DNA of 64,000 nucleotides from Epiperipatus broadwayi (Eukaryota; Onychophora; Udeonychophora; Euonychophora; Peripatidae). The stretch lies in contig JAQFVV010000157.1 of NCBI GenBank assembly GCA_028023455.1, forward strand, positions 1,242,001 through 1,306,000, in the 5' to 3' direction. The translations under genes were made by a program, and so were the position numbers. Position 1 is the stretch's first letter; each line of letters opens with the position of its first letter. Below are positions 26,131 through 38,612 of this stretch, one piece after another. The notes under the pieces are model-generated. The model was not told where the DNA came from, made no database searches, and saw nothing but the letters and a program-made list of their open reading frames with translations.

Positions 26131-26657
26131 AGTTATTGCAAAGAAGAATAATCAATAGATATCAATTGATGGATTGGATTACTGCTTTTAATGCTGATTT
26201 TAAAAATAAGCCATAATGGTCATTATTAAATATTTGTGACTTATTTTCTAAACATTTTGTTAATTATCAGCTATTTATAATTTAGTAACTATGAGATTTT
26301 GCATAATTAGTCAGAAATTAATATATACGCCTATATACATATTGTAACAGTACAAATGAAAATGATTAAATGTATACATTAAAGGTTTGATATCTGAACA
26401 TGATGTTTCATTATTTTAATTAACAAAAATATTATATATTTGTTTTCATAATTATAAAATAATGCTATTATCTGAATACACTCATAAGAGCTTTTGTCAC
26501 AATGAATCAAGAATAATTTTTTCAAATAAAAGACTTCCTTTTATTTTGTATTAATTTTGTAATATAGGTTTTATTTTATATTTTTATCTTATTCATTATT
26601 AAGTTTATATTTTGGATTCTCATTATCTTTGTATACATCTATAATTTTCTATTTTAG

Positions 26658-26750
26658 GTCTTTTTATATAGTCTTATTTAAACGTTTGGTTATTCTTGGT
26701 CAAAAAGGATGCTCAAGAACAGCTTTAGAATATTGCAAACTCTTATTAAG
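26658..26750 (+). CDS. TCF25: Internal exon of a TCF25 (NULP1) homologue
   Basis: The 93-bp stretch lies between a good acceptor (pyrimidine-rich tract ending TTTTAG) and a donor (AAG|GTAAAT). It reads as one split base, 30 codons and two split bases, so both introns are phase 2. The peptide has SFYIVLFKRL near the start and GCSRTALEYCKLLL at the end. From memory this matches the vertebrate TCF25 segment SFYLALYKQ...GCPRTALEYCKLIL, and the split codons fit the flanking Arg and Ser of that family. TCF25 is a conserved eukaryotic protein, best known through its yeast relative Rqc1 in the ribosome quality-control complex, which marks stalled nascent chains for degradation. No adjacent exon was recognised upstream to base 1 or downstream to base 64,000, so the flanking introns are very long and full of mobile elements. 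A processed pseudogene is unlikely because both splice sites are present. Confidence 0.88.
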
Positions 26751-27429
26751 GTAAATATTTTATTTATTAAAAGTAAATAAGTTTTTTAATTTATGAAGCA
26801 TTATTAGATATTTATGTCAATGTAGTTTTTATTAATATATTAAGATAGATAATATAATGCATACAACTCAGTAGATGAGTAACCTTGAAAATGCATGTCT
26901 GTGCCTATATATTTAAAATTTAAAGAAAAATATATCAAATAATGTTTAGAATAACTTAAATATTAATTAAGTGAATAATAATTTTTTGATATTTTAATCT
27001 GTATTTGACAAAAAAATTTAATGTAACAAAAAAGAGTATTTTTGTATAATGAAGAATGTTTTCTAAGAGATATGTCATTATAAATGTTGTTTTTAATATG
27101 TTTATACTTAGGGACATTATAGAAAAGTTTTAATTAATAAAATATTTTGAATTCATTAGATTGTATGTAAATAATTTAAAGTTGATTATTTAAAATTAAT
27201 TACAATGAGAATTAAATATTTAGTCACATTAATTTAAAATTAATATATAAAAATATCAGCTTGGTATACATAATTTATTATAATACAGCATTTTTAATTT
27301 ATGAATATATTTTGTATATTACAATGCCAAGAAAGACTGTTAAACAGTTGAAATGTATGCTGCTTGCAAGTATAAAAAAGTGTTACATTGTATAAAGTAT
27401 ATAAAGAAAGTGATTTCATTATTCAGATT

Positions 27430-27516
27430 AATTATAGAGGATTTGAACCCAGACTTACGAGATAGATTGGATAATTTAAGGATGGTTGAAAGTCTGGGTT
27501 CAAATCCCCTATAATT
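27430..27516. repeat. Hairpin with 26-bp arms containing a tRNA T-arm-like sequence
   Basis: Arms 27,430-27,455 and 27,491-27,516 are reverse complements with one mismatch and a 35-base loop. The right arm reads AGTCTGGGTTCAAATCCCC, close to a pol III B box (GGTTCAAATCC). Related single arms occur near 41,157 (GTCTGTGTTCGAATCTC) and, reversed, near 57,744. It is not a whole tRNA because no acceptor stem or D arm was found. Confidence 0.72.
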
Positions 27517-27879
27517 ATATCTAAACTCCAGAGATATAAGGTATCCCTGTATTTAAATATTATTCAGATTAGTAATTTCACATTCTAGAAGTTAAAATAA
27601 ACTTAAAGTCATATGACTTAAATCTAAGGACAAAAGAATTTTCTAAATAGCATTCCAATAAATTTTATATTGATGGTAATAAAACTAAAACTATTTACAA
27701 AATATCTGATTATTATTCAGATATACATTCCAACCAAAAATTATAAGAATGTTAAAAAAAAGTTCATTAAAAAGAAATATTAAAGTAGTTGTATATATAT
27801 TGTAATGGTATAAAATAAATAAATAAATGATTTATCAAATAGCCCAAAGTGCCAAATTATAACAGTTTAAATTATAAAA

Positions 27880-28800
27880 TAATCAAATGGCTTGCCTAAT
27901 ATGTTGGACACTAAACTTTAATGGAATCAATAATCATCTTAATCAGATAATGATTAATAAAACATTAGCTTAATCTTTACTTATTGTTTATTTACTATGT
28001 TATGGATACCTCCAACATCCCTCCAATTCTTAGTGCATACCATGAGGCCCAACCCTAATTCAAGATCCATGATATTAGCGATTTATTAATAACCAGATTA
28101 GTAAATGTTAGAGCATACAAATTGACAAACCAATAACTACAATCTACATTTAAAATCCTAGCCTAAATAAACAGTAAACAAAGATTTATAATAAATCTAT
28201 CAAACAGACATGGTAACTAACCACTTACAACCACTATTATTAAATGTGTTATTATTGCAAGCACAACACAACAATACCTACTAGATTGGATGAGTGAATG
28301 CGATTAAGAAATAAGTAAAAAAAACTAATAATATTAAAGTAGAAATAAATAATATTTCTTTTTGTTTTTTTATTAGCAAGTTATTTACATTAATACTTAG
28401 TAAAGATGACTTCATTAATGAAGTAAAAGATGAGCATGAACTCGCTTGAATTGTACAATGAGCTTTTGTAAAAAGGATAGAAAAAAAATTATTAACTACG
28501 GAAGAACCTACCATTTCCTATGCAAAAAAGTTAAAGTTCGAAGACAAGTGTTGATTAATTCTGAGTTGCGTTATTATCAAAACTCATAAAGCAAGAGTAA
28601 ATGTAGACAACTCACTATAACTAAATAAAGAATTTGAAATTAAAGTCTTCATAACTGAAGTAGAACTGTTTGAATTTCTATAATTATTGTTAATTCCCTG
28701 CTGTACATCACAAAACCTAGATCTGAAAGTATGCAATAAAATAAGAAACATTGACAATACTCCACTTGAAACAAACTACTTAAACAAATATAATTAATAG
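27880..28800 (+). pseudogene. Possible decayed LINE, endonuclease start
   Basis: The strand is A/C-rich, like the two L1/Tx1-like copies in this window. A fragment WTLNFNGINNHLNQI near 27,905 resembles the start of an APE endonuclease (xxNINGL). A coding-like run near 28,390-28,540 contains DDFINEVKDEHELA and TISYAKKLKFE after one stop. No catalytic motif is complete, so this is weak. Confidence 0.35.
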
Positions 28801-30302
28801 TGAAAACTAACATGCAGTGCTAAATGCAAGGAATATGTCAGGGGAAAATTGTTGTCGTTTATGGAGTTATGAGTTGTCGAGATCGAGGGGGAATTGGCTC
28901 ATCACTCCATACCAGTACTTATAAAAATCAAGCCAATTTGTAATGAATTCATCTTATAATTCTCCATTTTAAATCACCAATTCTAAGGCTATTAAAGACA
29001 TCTGATTTAACAAATGTTCTAGAATGCTTATGAGCTACTATCTATACATAAATGAACTACCATGGATTACTGGGGCAAGTCATTAGGACACTTTCTATAT
29101 AAACTATTTAAAACCAAGTTAAAGTTAGCATCATCTACAATATTTATTTGTATATTAGGTATTATAATTTTGTTTTCTTTACTTTAATATAAGGGTAAAA
29201 GAATCAATCCTAGCATTGATAAGTAATATAAAAAAACAAATATTTTCATTCATAACATAAACTCATTAAAATAAAATCTATGATGTATGCTTGATTGCAC
29301 AATACGTATATAATTTTTTTACATATATAATTTAAATATGATATATTTGCAACACTTACACATTTGCTTTATTTGTTTATTTCAGTGCTTGTGTTAACTG
29401 TTTTTTTTTTTGTTGTTGTTGTTGTTGTAGTTTTCATATTTTATTTTCATATCTCAATTATTTATGTCATAAATGGTCTTCCTCATTTATAGCACAAACA
29501 TCCTACATAACAGAGGGATCCTAAACTATCATGATGTCAAATAGAGATATAACAGAGTAAAATAATTATATAAATGAATGGCAATTTTATATATAGTATG
29601 AAAATTATACAGGTTGATCGAGATGTCAAGTATAAACAAAGATTGACCGCAAACGTCTAAGTGAATGTTTCACAATTTTGTTTTAAATTTTCCCCTGGTT
29701 AAATACTAATCACTGTAAATATGATTATTAAATTTATTCAAACTTTAAAAAATTATTATTGGTTTATTTTTCTGTAGTCAAATTTTAATTAGTCATATCC
29801 ATCCACATATTTACGATCATTTTATTCGTTTACACACAATCTCATATCCACTTCCATTAGCAAACATATGTTTATTTTACACCTACTCAATACAACCTGA
29901 ACTAGATTATCACACAAATTCTTCCTGGGTTCGAAATCCGGAATAGCGGGAGTGAATTGCAATATGGATGAGATAAATTAAGTGTAGAATTAATATTTAG
30001 TTAGTTCTTAATCTCTTCTCTCCTAGGTACGAATTCAGTGATTCTCATTCCATTAGTAGGAAACTACCAACCTATTTGCATGCCGAGTAAGGGCCATTCT
30101 GTTACGTTCTATAATAACAATAAATAAATGTTGAGCAGGTTAATTATTATTAGGCAACGTCTTATAGCATCTAAGTATGATCGTATAAATAATAAATATT
30201 AAATCAACTTCACATTCAAGAACACTAAATATAATAATATTTATTTATGATAAATAAAAAAAATATCTTATTCAGACTCTGTCTGAATTGCTAAATATCA
30301 TG
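28801..30302. other. AT-rich with possible element ends, otherwise unassigned
   Basis: A 12-bp inverted pair (CAGGGGAAAATT at 28,839, AATTTTCCCCTG at 29,686) could be remnants of hAT-type ends. A B-box-like GGGTTCGAAATCCGG lies near 29,928 without an A box. Confidence 0.4.
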
Positions 30303-30406
30303 TAATGGTAGTCGAGAGGTCAGCGCGACTGCCTTGCACTTGCAGGCAGTTGCCCGGGTTGCGGGTTCGCATCCGGCCGATGCTATGACACTTTAAAAAA
30401 AAAAAA
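30303..30406 (+). mobile_element. tRNA-derived SINE, copy 3
   Basis: TGGTAGTCGAGAGGTCAGCG (A-box region), GGGTTCGCATCCGGCCGATG (B-box region) and CTATGACAC with an A tail. It lacks the GTCAAGCGT start of the other copies and has a changed middle (GCCTTGCACTTGCAGGC). It has the best-kept B box of the four copies. Confidence 0.72.
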
Positions 30407-30948
30407 GATTTATGTTTTATTTAATATTTTGACTAGCTGATATTTTAATTTATGAATACAAAAAATTATATACAGTATATACGGAAACTCTCAGAGTTTA
30501 TATTAAAGTATACTATGAATAATCACAGAATCCAATTTAATTAAAATAAAAATTTATTAATATTAACAATAATAATATATATAAACTAAGAAGTAAATGA
30601 AAATATTCATTGTTTAGTAAATTAATCCTGAATTAATTATCATTTATCCATGGCTTTATAAAGGCAACTAGCATGTAGTGTGAATGATACATTAAGAAAA
30701 TCCCAAAAGTATATATATATTATAGTAGCATAAATATTGCCAAATAAATACACAAAATATATTTTCAATATTTAACAAATATACTTATTTTGTTTACTGT
30801 TTCTTGTAAGATTAAACAGAAGCTTATTAATTTACTTAAATAAAATATAATATAAATGTTTATTAAATGTATATTGTCATCCAAATTACGTATAAATAAT
30901 TTGGAATTTATCATTAAATTATATACAAATATTTATACATAAAACAAT

Positions 30949-31047
30949 GTCAAGCGTTGGTGGTCGAGTGGTTGGTACAAGCGCCTTACAAGCAGTTGTC
31001 CCGGGTTCGCTTCTTGGCCGATGCTATGACACATGAAAAAAAAAAAA
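30949..31047 (+). mobile_element. tRNA-derived SINE, copy 4
   Basis: The cleanest copy: GTCAAGCGTTGGTGGTCGAG, TTACAAGCAGTTGTCCCGGG, GCCGATGCTATGACACATG and a 12-base A tail. A possible short target duplication is AAAACAAT before and AAAACATT after. The A box TGGTCGAGTGG is intact and the B box is GGTTCGCTTCT. Confidence 0.8.
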
Positions 31048-33770
31048 CATTATTTTATTTTTATAAACTAATATTATAATTATATTTTGCTAATACTATA
31101 TTTTTCTGTACTATAAATAAAACACACACGAACCCATATATATATATACTACGTATTGAATTTATTCTAATATTAAAGGAATATTCTTTAAAGTGTAATT
31201 CCATTGAAATAATATTTATTAGATACATCAAATTTTTATTATAAACTTATATATATTGTACCCTACCCTTACTAATAATACTTCCACTCTAGCTCAGCTG
31301 AGTTCCTACATAAAAAATTCTAGTGATGCACATCTAATATAAATTACATTAGTCATCATAAATTGTTTAATAATTTATCATTACAAATCATGAAACTTAT
31401 TACTCTTTAAATTGTCCATTAAGGTAGCCTCCTTTTTAACATTAAGCATATACCAAAAAGTATATGTCAATGGCATTGGAATATCAATATACACTACATT
31501 CCTAAAATATTAATGATACTTCCATGACTCAAACACTTAAGAAAAATAAATTATATTTAAGATTAACATTTCTTAAATTAAATTTAACTATAACACTATT
31601 TTATATTCATTTATCTAATAAAATAATTCTATCTTTCTTTGACTAATATTTTATAACCCAATTAAAATCTCAGGTCATTATTCTTTTTAAAATAAATTAA
31701 TTGATATAACTGAATGTAATGAGGGATTTTACATACATCTAGCTATATAAAAATAATCATAATCAATAAACAAATATACTTATTAATTTTTCTCTTTTAA
31801 AATTATTAACTAAGTTACTTATAAACTAAACTAAAACTAAGTTAAATTATGAACTAATAATAATCATTATTTATTATCATAAATAAATTTAAAATAATTT
31901 CTGATTACTATGTATTATATCTATTCATTTATTTTTAATATGGCATTTTAAATATTAATCTTTATTATAATCATTGAGTCAGGATAAAGAAAAATGTATA
32001 TTACTTGATTTTTAGATTAAATATAAAATATCTTCAACAATCACAATACATTTATTATTTATTATTTCATTTAGATTATGTGCAATAATGACCTGAAAAT
32101 GAAAGAGACTCTAGAGACGTTGTTAATTATAAAACAACATTAACAGTTTATTACAATATTAATACAACAAATTTTAAGAAAAATACTAATATTATATTTA
32201 TTAAAAAAAATATTTAACAGATTATAAAAATTTAAAAGTTAACATGAAAAAAATACTAATAAGAAAAGTAAATAATTTGCACTTTGCTTTACAATTATTT
32301 CCGATTATATGATAGTATATTTCACACTGAACTTTGTGACTATTAAAATACCTTGTAATAATCCCATACTAAAACATATTAATAATGTAGACAACTTATA
32401 CATTATCATATATTCTATTATCATCGTTACTTTCCTTTTAATGTTCTATAATAGGATAATCTTATTATAACTATAACTTGTTATATGTTCTATGTTTATT
32501 TTTAATTATAAAATAAACATAATTATTTAAATATTAAGTATGATATGGTATGCTATTATATTATTTATAATAATATAAATCATGATCAGATTTTATTTCC
32601 ATCATCACATCTCTTATAACTCCAACATTCATTCTATAATTTCATCTCTAAAAATTTGATAACATCCATAAAATCTTTATTTATACATTTTTTTAATATT
32701 TTATTTGTTCCATATTTAACTCTTCCTGCATTAAATAAATAATCTTGTCATCACTTGAGAGTCTAGCTATTATTCTTTGTTCAACTATACAATTCTCTAA
32801 TATAATATAGATACCAGCATGATATTAGTGATTACAAGTGAGGGATGGACATCTTATAACTGTAAGAAACCATGATATTATGGATACATAACTTATACCC
32901 ATATTTTTCTTGTATCTACCTTAATTTCTATCTTGGCTTCTCTTTTAAGCTTTTACAGATTTGCAAAAAATACTACTGTCTATGTATTGTAAACATGTTA
33001 GCTTACTTTAACTGTGTTATACTTAATATTAAATTCATCCTTATCGCTACAGGATTTCTTAATAAACTACTTTCTTGAACCACTATTTCTCTATCAAACA
33101 CTACATAAAATCCTCAACATCGTAAATGAAAACTATACATATTTTCTTAAAATAATATCCAAACTACCTAACATTTCATATCTCGGACCCAAGAAGATTA
33201 AAATAAAAACAAACAAATGGTTTATGATATATAACTTAACATAAGTACACTAAGCTAATTATTTTTAACTTGTTCAGAGATCAATTACACATACATTTTA
33301 TAATCATATGCAGATTATAATAATGATATTCACACCTCTGTAATTTACCATTACATGAATATAAATATAATAAATATTATACATATTTATTTTACCTGAA
33401 TTTTAGTTTGAATAATCAAATACCAATATCTTATACTAAACAATAGTAAATTAAAGTTACCTTAATTATAATATTCTTATAATTACTATTGATGTATTCG
33501 CTGGTTGATATAACTTCTTGACATTATAGAATTATAATAAACAAAATCAAGAAAATTTTTAATTTTTCTAATTTTTTTATACCAAAAAAAATTCTAAAAT
33601 ATTTAAGTCTTAAAACTAATAAAATGTTAATAAATAATTATAAATAACTAATATTAACTTAAAGACTATATTATATGTTACAATAAAAAAGTTGTCTTCC
33701 ATTTTTTGAATTGAATAGAATATCTTGGAAGGGGAGGTACTAGTTTCTATGATGACCAGTTACTTGAACA
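31048..33770. other. AT-rich, unassigned
   Basis: Slightly C-enriched on the plus strand. Two overlapping small frames at 32,872-33,244 are hydrophobic and low-complexity; no motif recognised. Confidence 0.5.
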
Positions 33771-33786
33771 CAGAGAGATTTTTTTC

Positions 33787-34978
33787 GGTAATACAACATC
33801 TATTGATCCACACCGTCCGATGGCGCTGTTGCTACTGAAAAATGAATAGATATAACGTTACTGGTCTGTTTTTCAAATTTTGTTGATTTATGTTTTTAAT
33901 TTTATTTTTTTGTTGTTGTTGTTTGTTTTTTTTTTGTTTTGTTTTTTTTTGTAACAGGTTTGATGTATATTTTTTAAAAATAAAAAAGTGTTTTTTTTTT
34001 ATTTTGGCTTTTTAAAATATTCCATCTCATTTTTTTTTTAAAAAAAAAAAAAACATTTCTTTTTGTCCGGTCTCTTTTTTTTTTTTAAAGAAACTTTTTT
34101 TTATATATAACCGAGTCTTTTTTATTGTTTTTGAAGAAACTTTTTTTTTTGTTTTGTTTATCGGGAATCAAGGCTTTTTCGACAGACCTTTCCAACTCAA
34201 CTCTAATATGCTTCACTATAAGCTGATCCCGTCTTCAAGACTCAATTAGCCATACCACTTGGGAAAAACCGATTCCCAGGCCTCCCTCAAAGCCCATCCC
34301 ATGAGCAAATGGAACACCTTCGTCGCCATTGATGCAATTGACATTCCATTTCAGATGTTTGACAATGCCTTAATTTCATTAAACCACCACAAAAGAGAGT
34401 TTTTTTTTTCTGGGTGTATAAAATATTTTCTTTTTGGGGGTTGAAGGAAGGCCAGCACATCTGCTTCTGTAGCAGGTCAATCTCAAAACTACAACACCAA
34501 ACAGTCGTCTGCCATTGAACTGTTTTGATCTCGAAAAAGTCTCAGAAAGTGTATGACTTGATCGTGAACTTTGCCGAATCGTGATTTACACTCCTCATTT
34601 AGTGAATTCTGACCCCTGACAATGAAAGTAGGGGTGTTTGACAATTTGTTACAATTTTTACCAACTCACATCAATTACAATACATTGAAGCAAAAAAAAA
34701 ATCCGTTCTAATATACTTTTCGTCATTACAAGTACAGAAACCTTCATATCATACGCTATACAATAGTCAAGAGTAATGTTTATAGAGAGTGCCATATACT
34801 CATCGCTAATAATGTTCAACATGCTAGAGATGTTGGGGTAAGAGTGCACCTCAAAATCTTAGTGGTTGAACAGTTTACAGGCTGTAAGATCTATGAGCTG
34901 CCTTGTAAACAGCATATTTGTGCTTTAGCATAGAAACAGTGCCATCGGGTGGTGTGGATCAATAGATGCTGAATTACC
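33787..34978. mobile_element. 1.19-kb DNA element with 54-bp terminal inverted repeats and 8-bp target duplication
   Basis: The left end starts GGTAATACAACATCTATTGA and continues TCCACACC; the right end is its inverse, TCAATAGATGCTGAATTACC. About 54 bases pair with a few mismatches. The 8-mer TTTTTTTC flanks the element on both sides (33,779-33,786 and 34,979-34,986). The superfamily is unresolved: an 8-bp duplication suits hAT, Merlin, P or Zisupton. The middle has T-rich runs (33,900-34,150) and a GC-richer core (34,190-34,640). On the minus strand the core has coding-like blocks such as NSLNEECKSRFGKVHDQVIH and GWALREAWESVFPKW, with stops between. I do not recognise the protein; the second block only loosely recalls the C-terminal part of pogo-type transposases. 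Confidence 0.82.
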
Positions 34979-35776
34979 TTTTTTTCTCCTCTTTCCTTCA
35001 TGCTTTTTCATCATTCTTTGCAGCATGAATTAAAAACATTAAAGAAATCCCAGAGAAATATTAATTATCAATAACAATAAAAAGTTCTTCAATAAAAGTT
35101 AATTCTTATGTCATTGATAAAAACAAATTCCTTTAAGTTAATAAATAGGTATTTAATAAAATGTTTATTAATTTTAAAATATTTCCTTTTTTTTCAGCAT
35201 TAAAATATTCACATGTTTTAGAGAGTTTTCCTCCAAATTGTTTACATTTAATATATTAATACTTCCAATAATGTTTGCTAGTAGATTTATAAAATTTTAA
35301 AATTCTCATTATTATCAGCATTTAACATGTTAATAACTTTAATAAGACTTGCTATTAAAATTATAAAGCTTTAGATTTTTCTTCCTGAATAATCCATATT
35401 CATCATGTTGAAACAAATGTAAATTTTTACTTAAATGGAATGAAAGTTAATAGATACATTTTTACTAAAAATTAGTCAGCACTATATCTTTCCTCTTAAA
35501 ATTATTATCGCTCTGCTAAAGTCATAAATTTAAAACATAAAATGTTAATTATTTTACTAAATAAAAATCATTATTTTTATTACTTGTAATTAATAAAGTT
35601 AATAGAAAATATTTCCTATCATTCAGCATATGAAAATGAATAATTATAAATTCCTTATGTATTCTTTGCATTGTTCTGTAGACAAAATGGTTGGCTATTC
35701 TGCAAAGCTTTTTAACCAACTACATTTTTATCTTCTGAAATATATTATTTCCTTCCATTACCATAGATTTCTAGTA

Positions 35777-35945
35777 GGTTCCTGTAGTATATCAATGAGG
35801 ATAACTTATTTTTATTCCATGGTTAAATTAGTATTTAAACTTTTTAATATACGTCCCAAGGTTCCTGTAGAATATCAATAAGGATAACTTATTTTTTTAT
35901 TCCATGATTAAATTAGTGTTTAAACTTTTTAATATACTTTCCATA
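35777..35945. repeat. Tandem duplication, period 83 bp
   Basis: GGTTCCTGTAGTATATCAAT at 35,777 and GGTTCCTGTAGAATATCAAT at 35,860 each begin a highly similar unit through GGATAACTTATT and ATTCCATG. The few differences suggest a recent duplication. Confidence 0.8.
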
Positions 35946-37189
35946 ATTTTACAAGTTATTGTTACTATTTTTTAAAGTCAAAATAATAAAATTTATAATA
36001 AATTTAGACATATTTAAAATCAAAAGGAATACAGTTCTATTCCTCTGAAAATTTTTGATTTCACCTCCCCCCTTTACATCTGCTCACCTATATTTATAGG
36101 GAAAATTTAGCAATATCTGATTGGGCAATTAAATCCACACACTTGATAAAATTTACATACTAATTATTTTTGTCTAGACTTTTAAAATGATTTTATAACT
36201 AAGGTTACTAAAGAATATATTTTTTTAATTTTATTTTAATACAACAGTTAAATGTATTTTTTAATAAAAAAAAAATACTTTTTGCTTCAACTTAAATTTT
36301 GATACATAAAAATTTGTCATTTATGTTACTGTAATAATTAATTTTAGACACTTTTATAAAATTGATACAGTTAAATAAAATATAACTTTGATTTACATAA
36401 GTAATAAATCAAGTTAAGAACATGGAAGTAAAACTTAATTAATTGTTACATGAATGTGTATACACACTTATCAACACATCTTATATTTTATTTATTTTAT
36501 TATTATTTAAATAATTTATGATGATAAATGAATAGCAATTTTTAATTTGATTGTTGATAATTACAAAAATATTAACTTTAATCATTAAGACTACAGATTT
36601 AACACTATGTTGTGTGTGTAATTTTAATTATTCACTTTTATTTGACAATAAATAATACTTTATATTTCAAATTTATAACTTAAATTATATTGTTTTAAAG
36701 TAATATTAACTGAATTTTAAATTTCTATGAAAATTGACTATTATTTACAACCATATAGTAAGTAATGTAGCAAAATTGAAAGGCTACAATATATATATAC
36801 ACACACAAAATAATAAATCTAGAGTTCAAAATTCTTTAAAGATTTTTTTGAAAATCCCATAATGGTTTAATAGTATATAAATAGAGGTTGTGTTTAAATT
36901 CAGGTAAGTTCCCAATTTCCATAATAAAAATATTGCAATGTTAATATTGCTTTCTTTAGTAACAGTAACAGCATTTGTCAATTTTTATATATTCCATGAA
37001 TTGAATTGTAGCACTTAAATTATATTTCACTATGAGATGATTTTATCTGACATTATATAGATTTTTTTTTTTTAAAAAAAAGTTCTTTTGAGTAAATGTA
37101 TATTAGCTTAGCCTGCCATATCCATAATTAAAACTTTAAAGAAAGTAGTTAATATTCATAGCACATAAACTTTAAGTATACAAAGGCAA

Positions 37190-37345
37190 AACTCCCCATA
37201 CACTAGTGCCACCCTGTGCCAAACAGAGTAATCAATGGATGCCAGAAGGCTTGTGCATAAAATCTCTATCTAGTGCCTACTCATCCAATAAATTATGTGC
37301 TAGTATAGAGATGGTGATCATGTGATGTTTGATGGTTTAAACTTT
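37190..37345. repeat. Repeat family A, short locus 2
   Basis: GCAAAACTCCCCATACACTA, then GTGCCACCCTGTGCC, AATCAATGGATGCC and GTGCCTACTCATCCAAT match the forward unit at 2.3 kb and 62.8 kb. After about 110 bases it jumps to GGTGATCATGTGATGTTTG, the reverse complement of the unit start. It is a heavily deleted foldback copy. Confidence 0.7.
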
Positions 37346-38031
37346 AAGTAGTTATCTATTGAGGTGAAAATTGATAGAACACCCAAACTGAGATCAGAGG
37401 CTTATATGGTGTTCTCCTGATGATGTCATAATTATGCCATTATTCTATTTACTGCTTTTATGACATAACTCAAATTTTGCTCAACTCCAAGGTCTCTGTT
37501 ATTAAGGGTTAAATTTTTCCATATATCTATTCAATAAAAAGTTCTTGCAAGTACATCAGCATTCTGTGTTGTTAAAATATTTTTTGAAACTTTATAAAAT
37601 AAATATTACAATATGTTTTAAGATAATATAATATATATATTTTTTTACAAATCAAAAATATATACATATATTTTAAAAACAATATAAAAGTATATCTTAA
37701 ATAAAATATAAATATTTCCTTAGTTTATCTATCTATGTTATATATTATAATCACGATTTTTTAAAATATCCATTTTAAATGAATTAGATATGTTAAAATA
37801 ATGTTTTTAAATATGTATAATTCAATATTGCCTAATCATACTTATGCATGCATGCATACACACACTTTAATAATATTTCAGTATTTTGTTTATGTTTGCA
37901 TATTTATTTTTCAAATATATGCAGTAAATAAAATGTTAACAAATGAATTCTTTAATATGTACTTTACATTATTATTACTATTATATAAAATCATTTTATA
38001 TCACTAAAATAATATATATATTTATATATAT

Positions 38032-38056
38032 TGTAACGGGCACATACGCCGTTACA
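38032..38056. other. Short perfect inverted repeat TGTAACGG / CCGTTACA
   Basis: Eight bases on each side of a 9-base spacer are exact complements. The sequence starts TG and ends CA, like the termini of some Gypsy LTRs. No partner LTR, primer-binding site or pol domain was found nearby. Confidence 0.5.
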
Positions 38057-38577
38057 TTATTTTTCTTTATTATTAAACATGAAATTAAAATAAAAATTTC
38101 GCATTTAAAAACTTCTTTTTTTTTTTAAGACATAAAAATTGAAAATTAATTCTATCTTAAACTCGTATATATAAATCACACAGTTGAAAAAAAAATTATT
38201 AAACAAAAACTTTATTAAAGAAAAAGTATTTTAAAACTAAATTTTCAGTAAAGATTTAAAGATAAAAATATATCTTTAAGTTTGAAAACAAATTAATTAA
38301 TGTTATTGAAAAATGGAAATGATTATTTTAATTAGTCCAAGTGAACAAGCCCTTGGGCATTTAAATGTATAAACAATGGTCAGATAGGAAAACAATAGAA
38401 ACTTTTAGCAAATGAAAGAAATCCATCAGGAAATCGGACCTCAACGAAAAGGTTTTCACCATCATGACGTAATGTTGAGTTAATCCACAAAATTATTATA
38501 AAAGGAAAGGTTTGAAAATAAAAGAATTAATTAGTTATTACGAGAGGACAGATATGTGTTAGTGCGGAGTCAAAGGA

Positions 38578-38612
38578 GAAGGGATTGAAAAGACGCACTC
38601 TTCAATCCCTTC
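38578..38612. other. Perfect 12-bp hairpin
   Basis: GAAGGGATTGAA and TTCAATCCCTTC flank an 11-base loop. It lies about 80 bases after a TATAAAAGG sequence and 230 bases before the LINE reverse-transcriptase relic. Function unknown. Confidence 0.6.

Noticed and set aside
30303-31047. tRNA genes
   Set aside because: A- and B-box-like sequences are present but there is no acceptor stem, and the copies have A tails, as SINEs do.
32872-33244. Two overlapping plus-strand frames, briefly considered as a reverse-transcriptase fragment
   Set aside because: No YxDD, no ordered motifs, low-complexity hydrophobic content.
37450-37580. CTGATGATG near 37,417 as a hammerhead core
   Set aside because: No GAAA partner or stems, and no Penelope-like sequence beside it.
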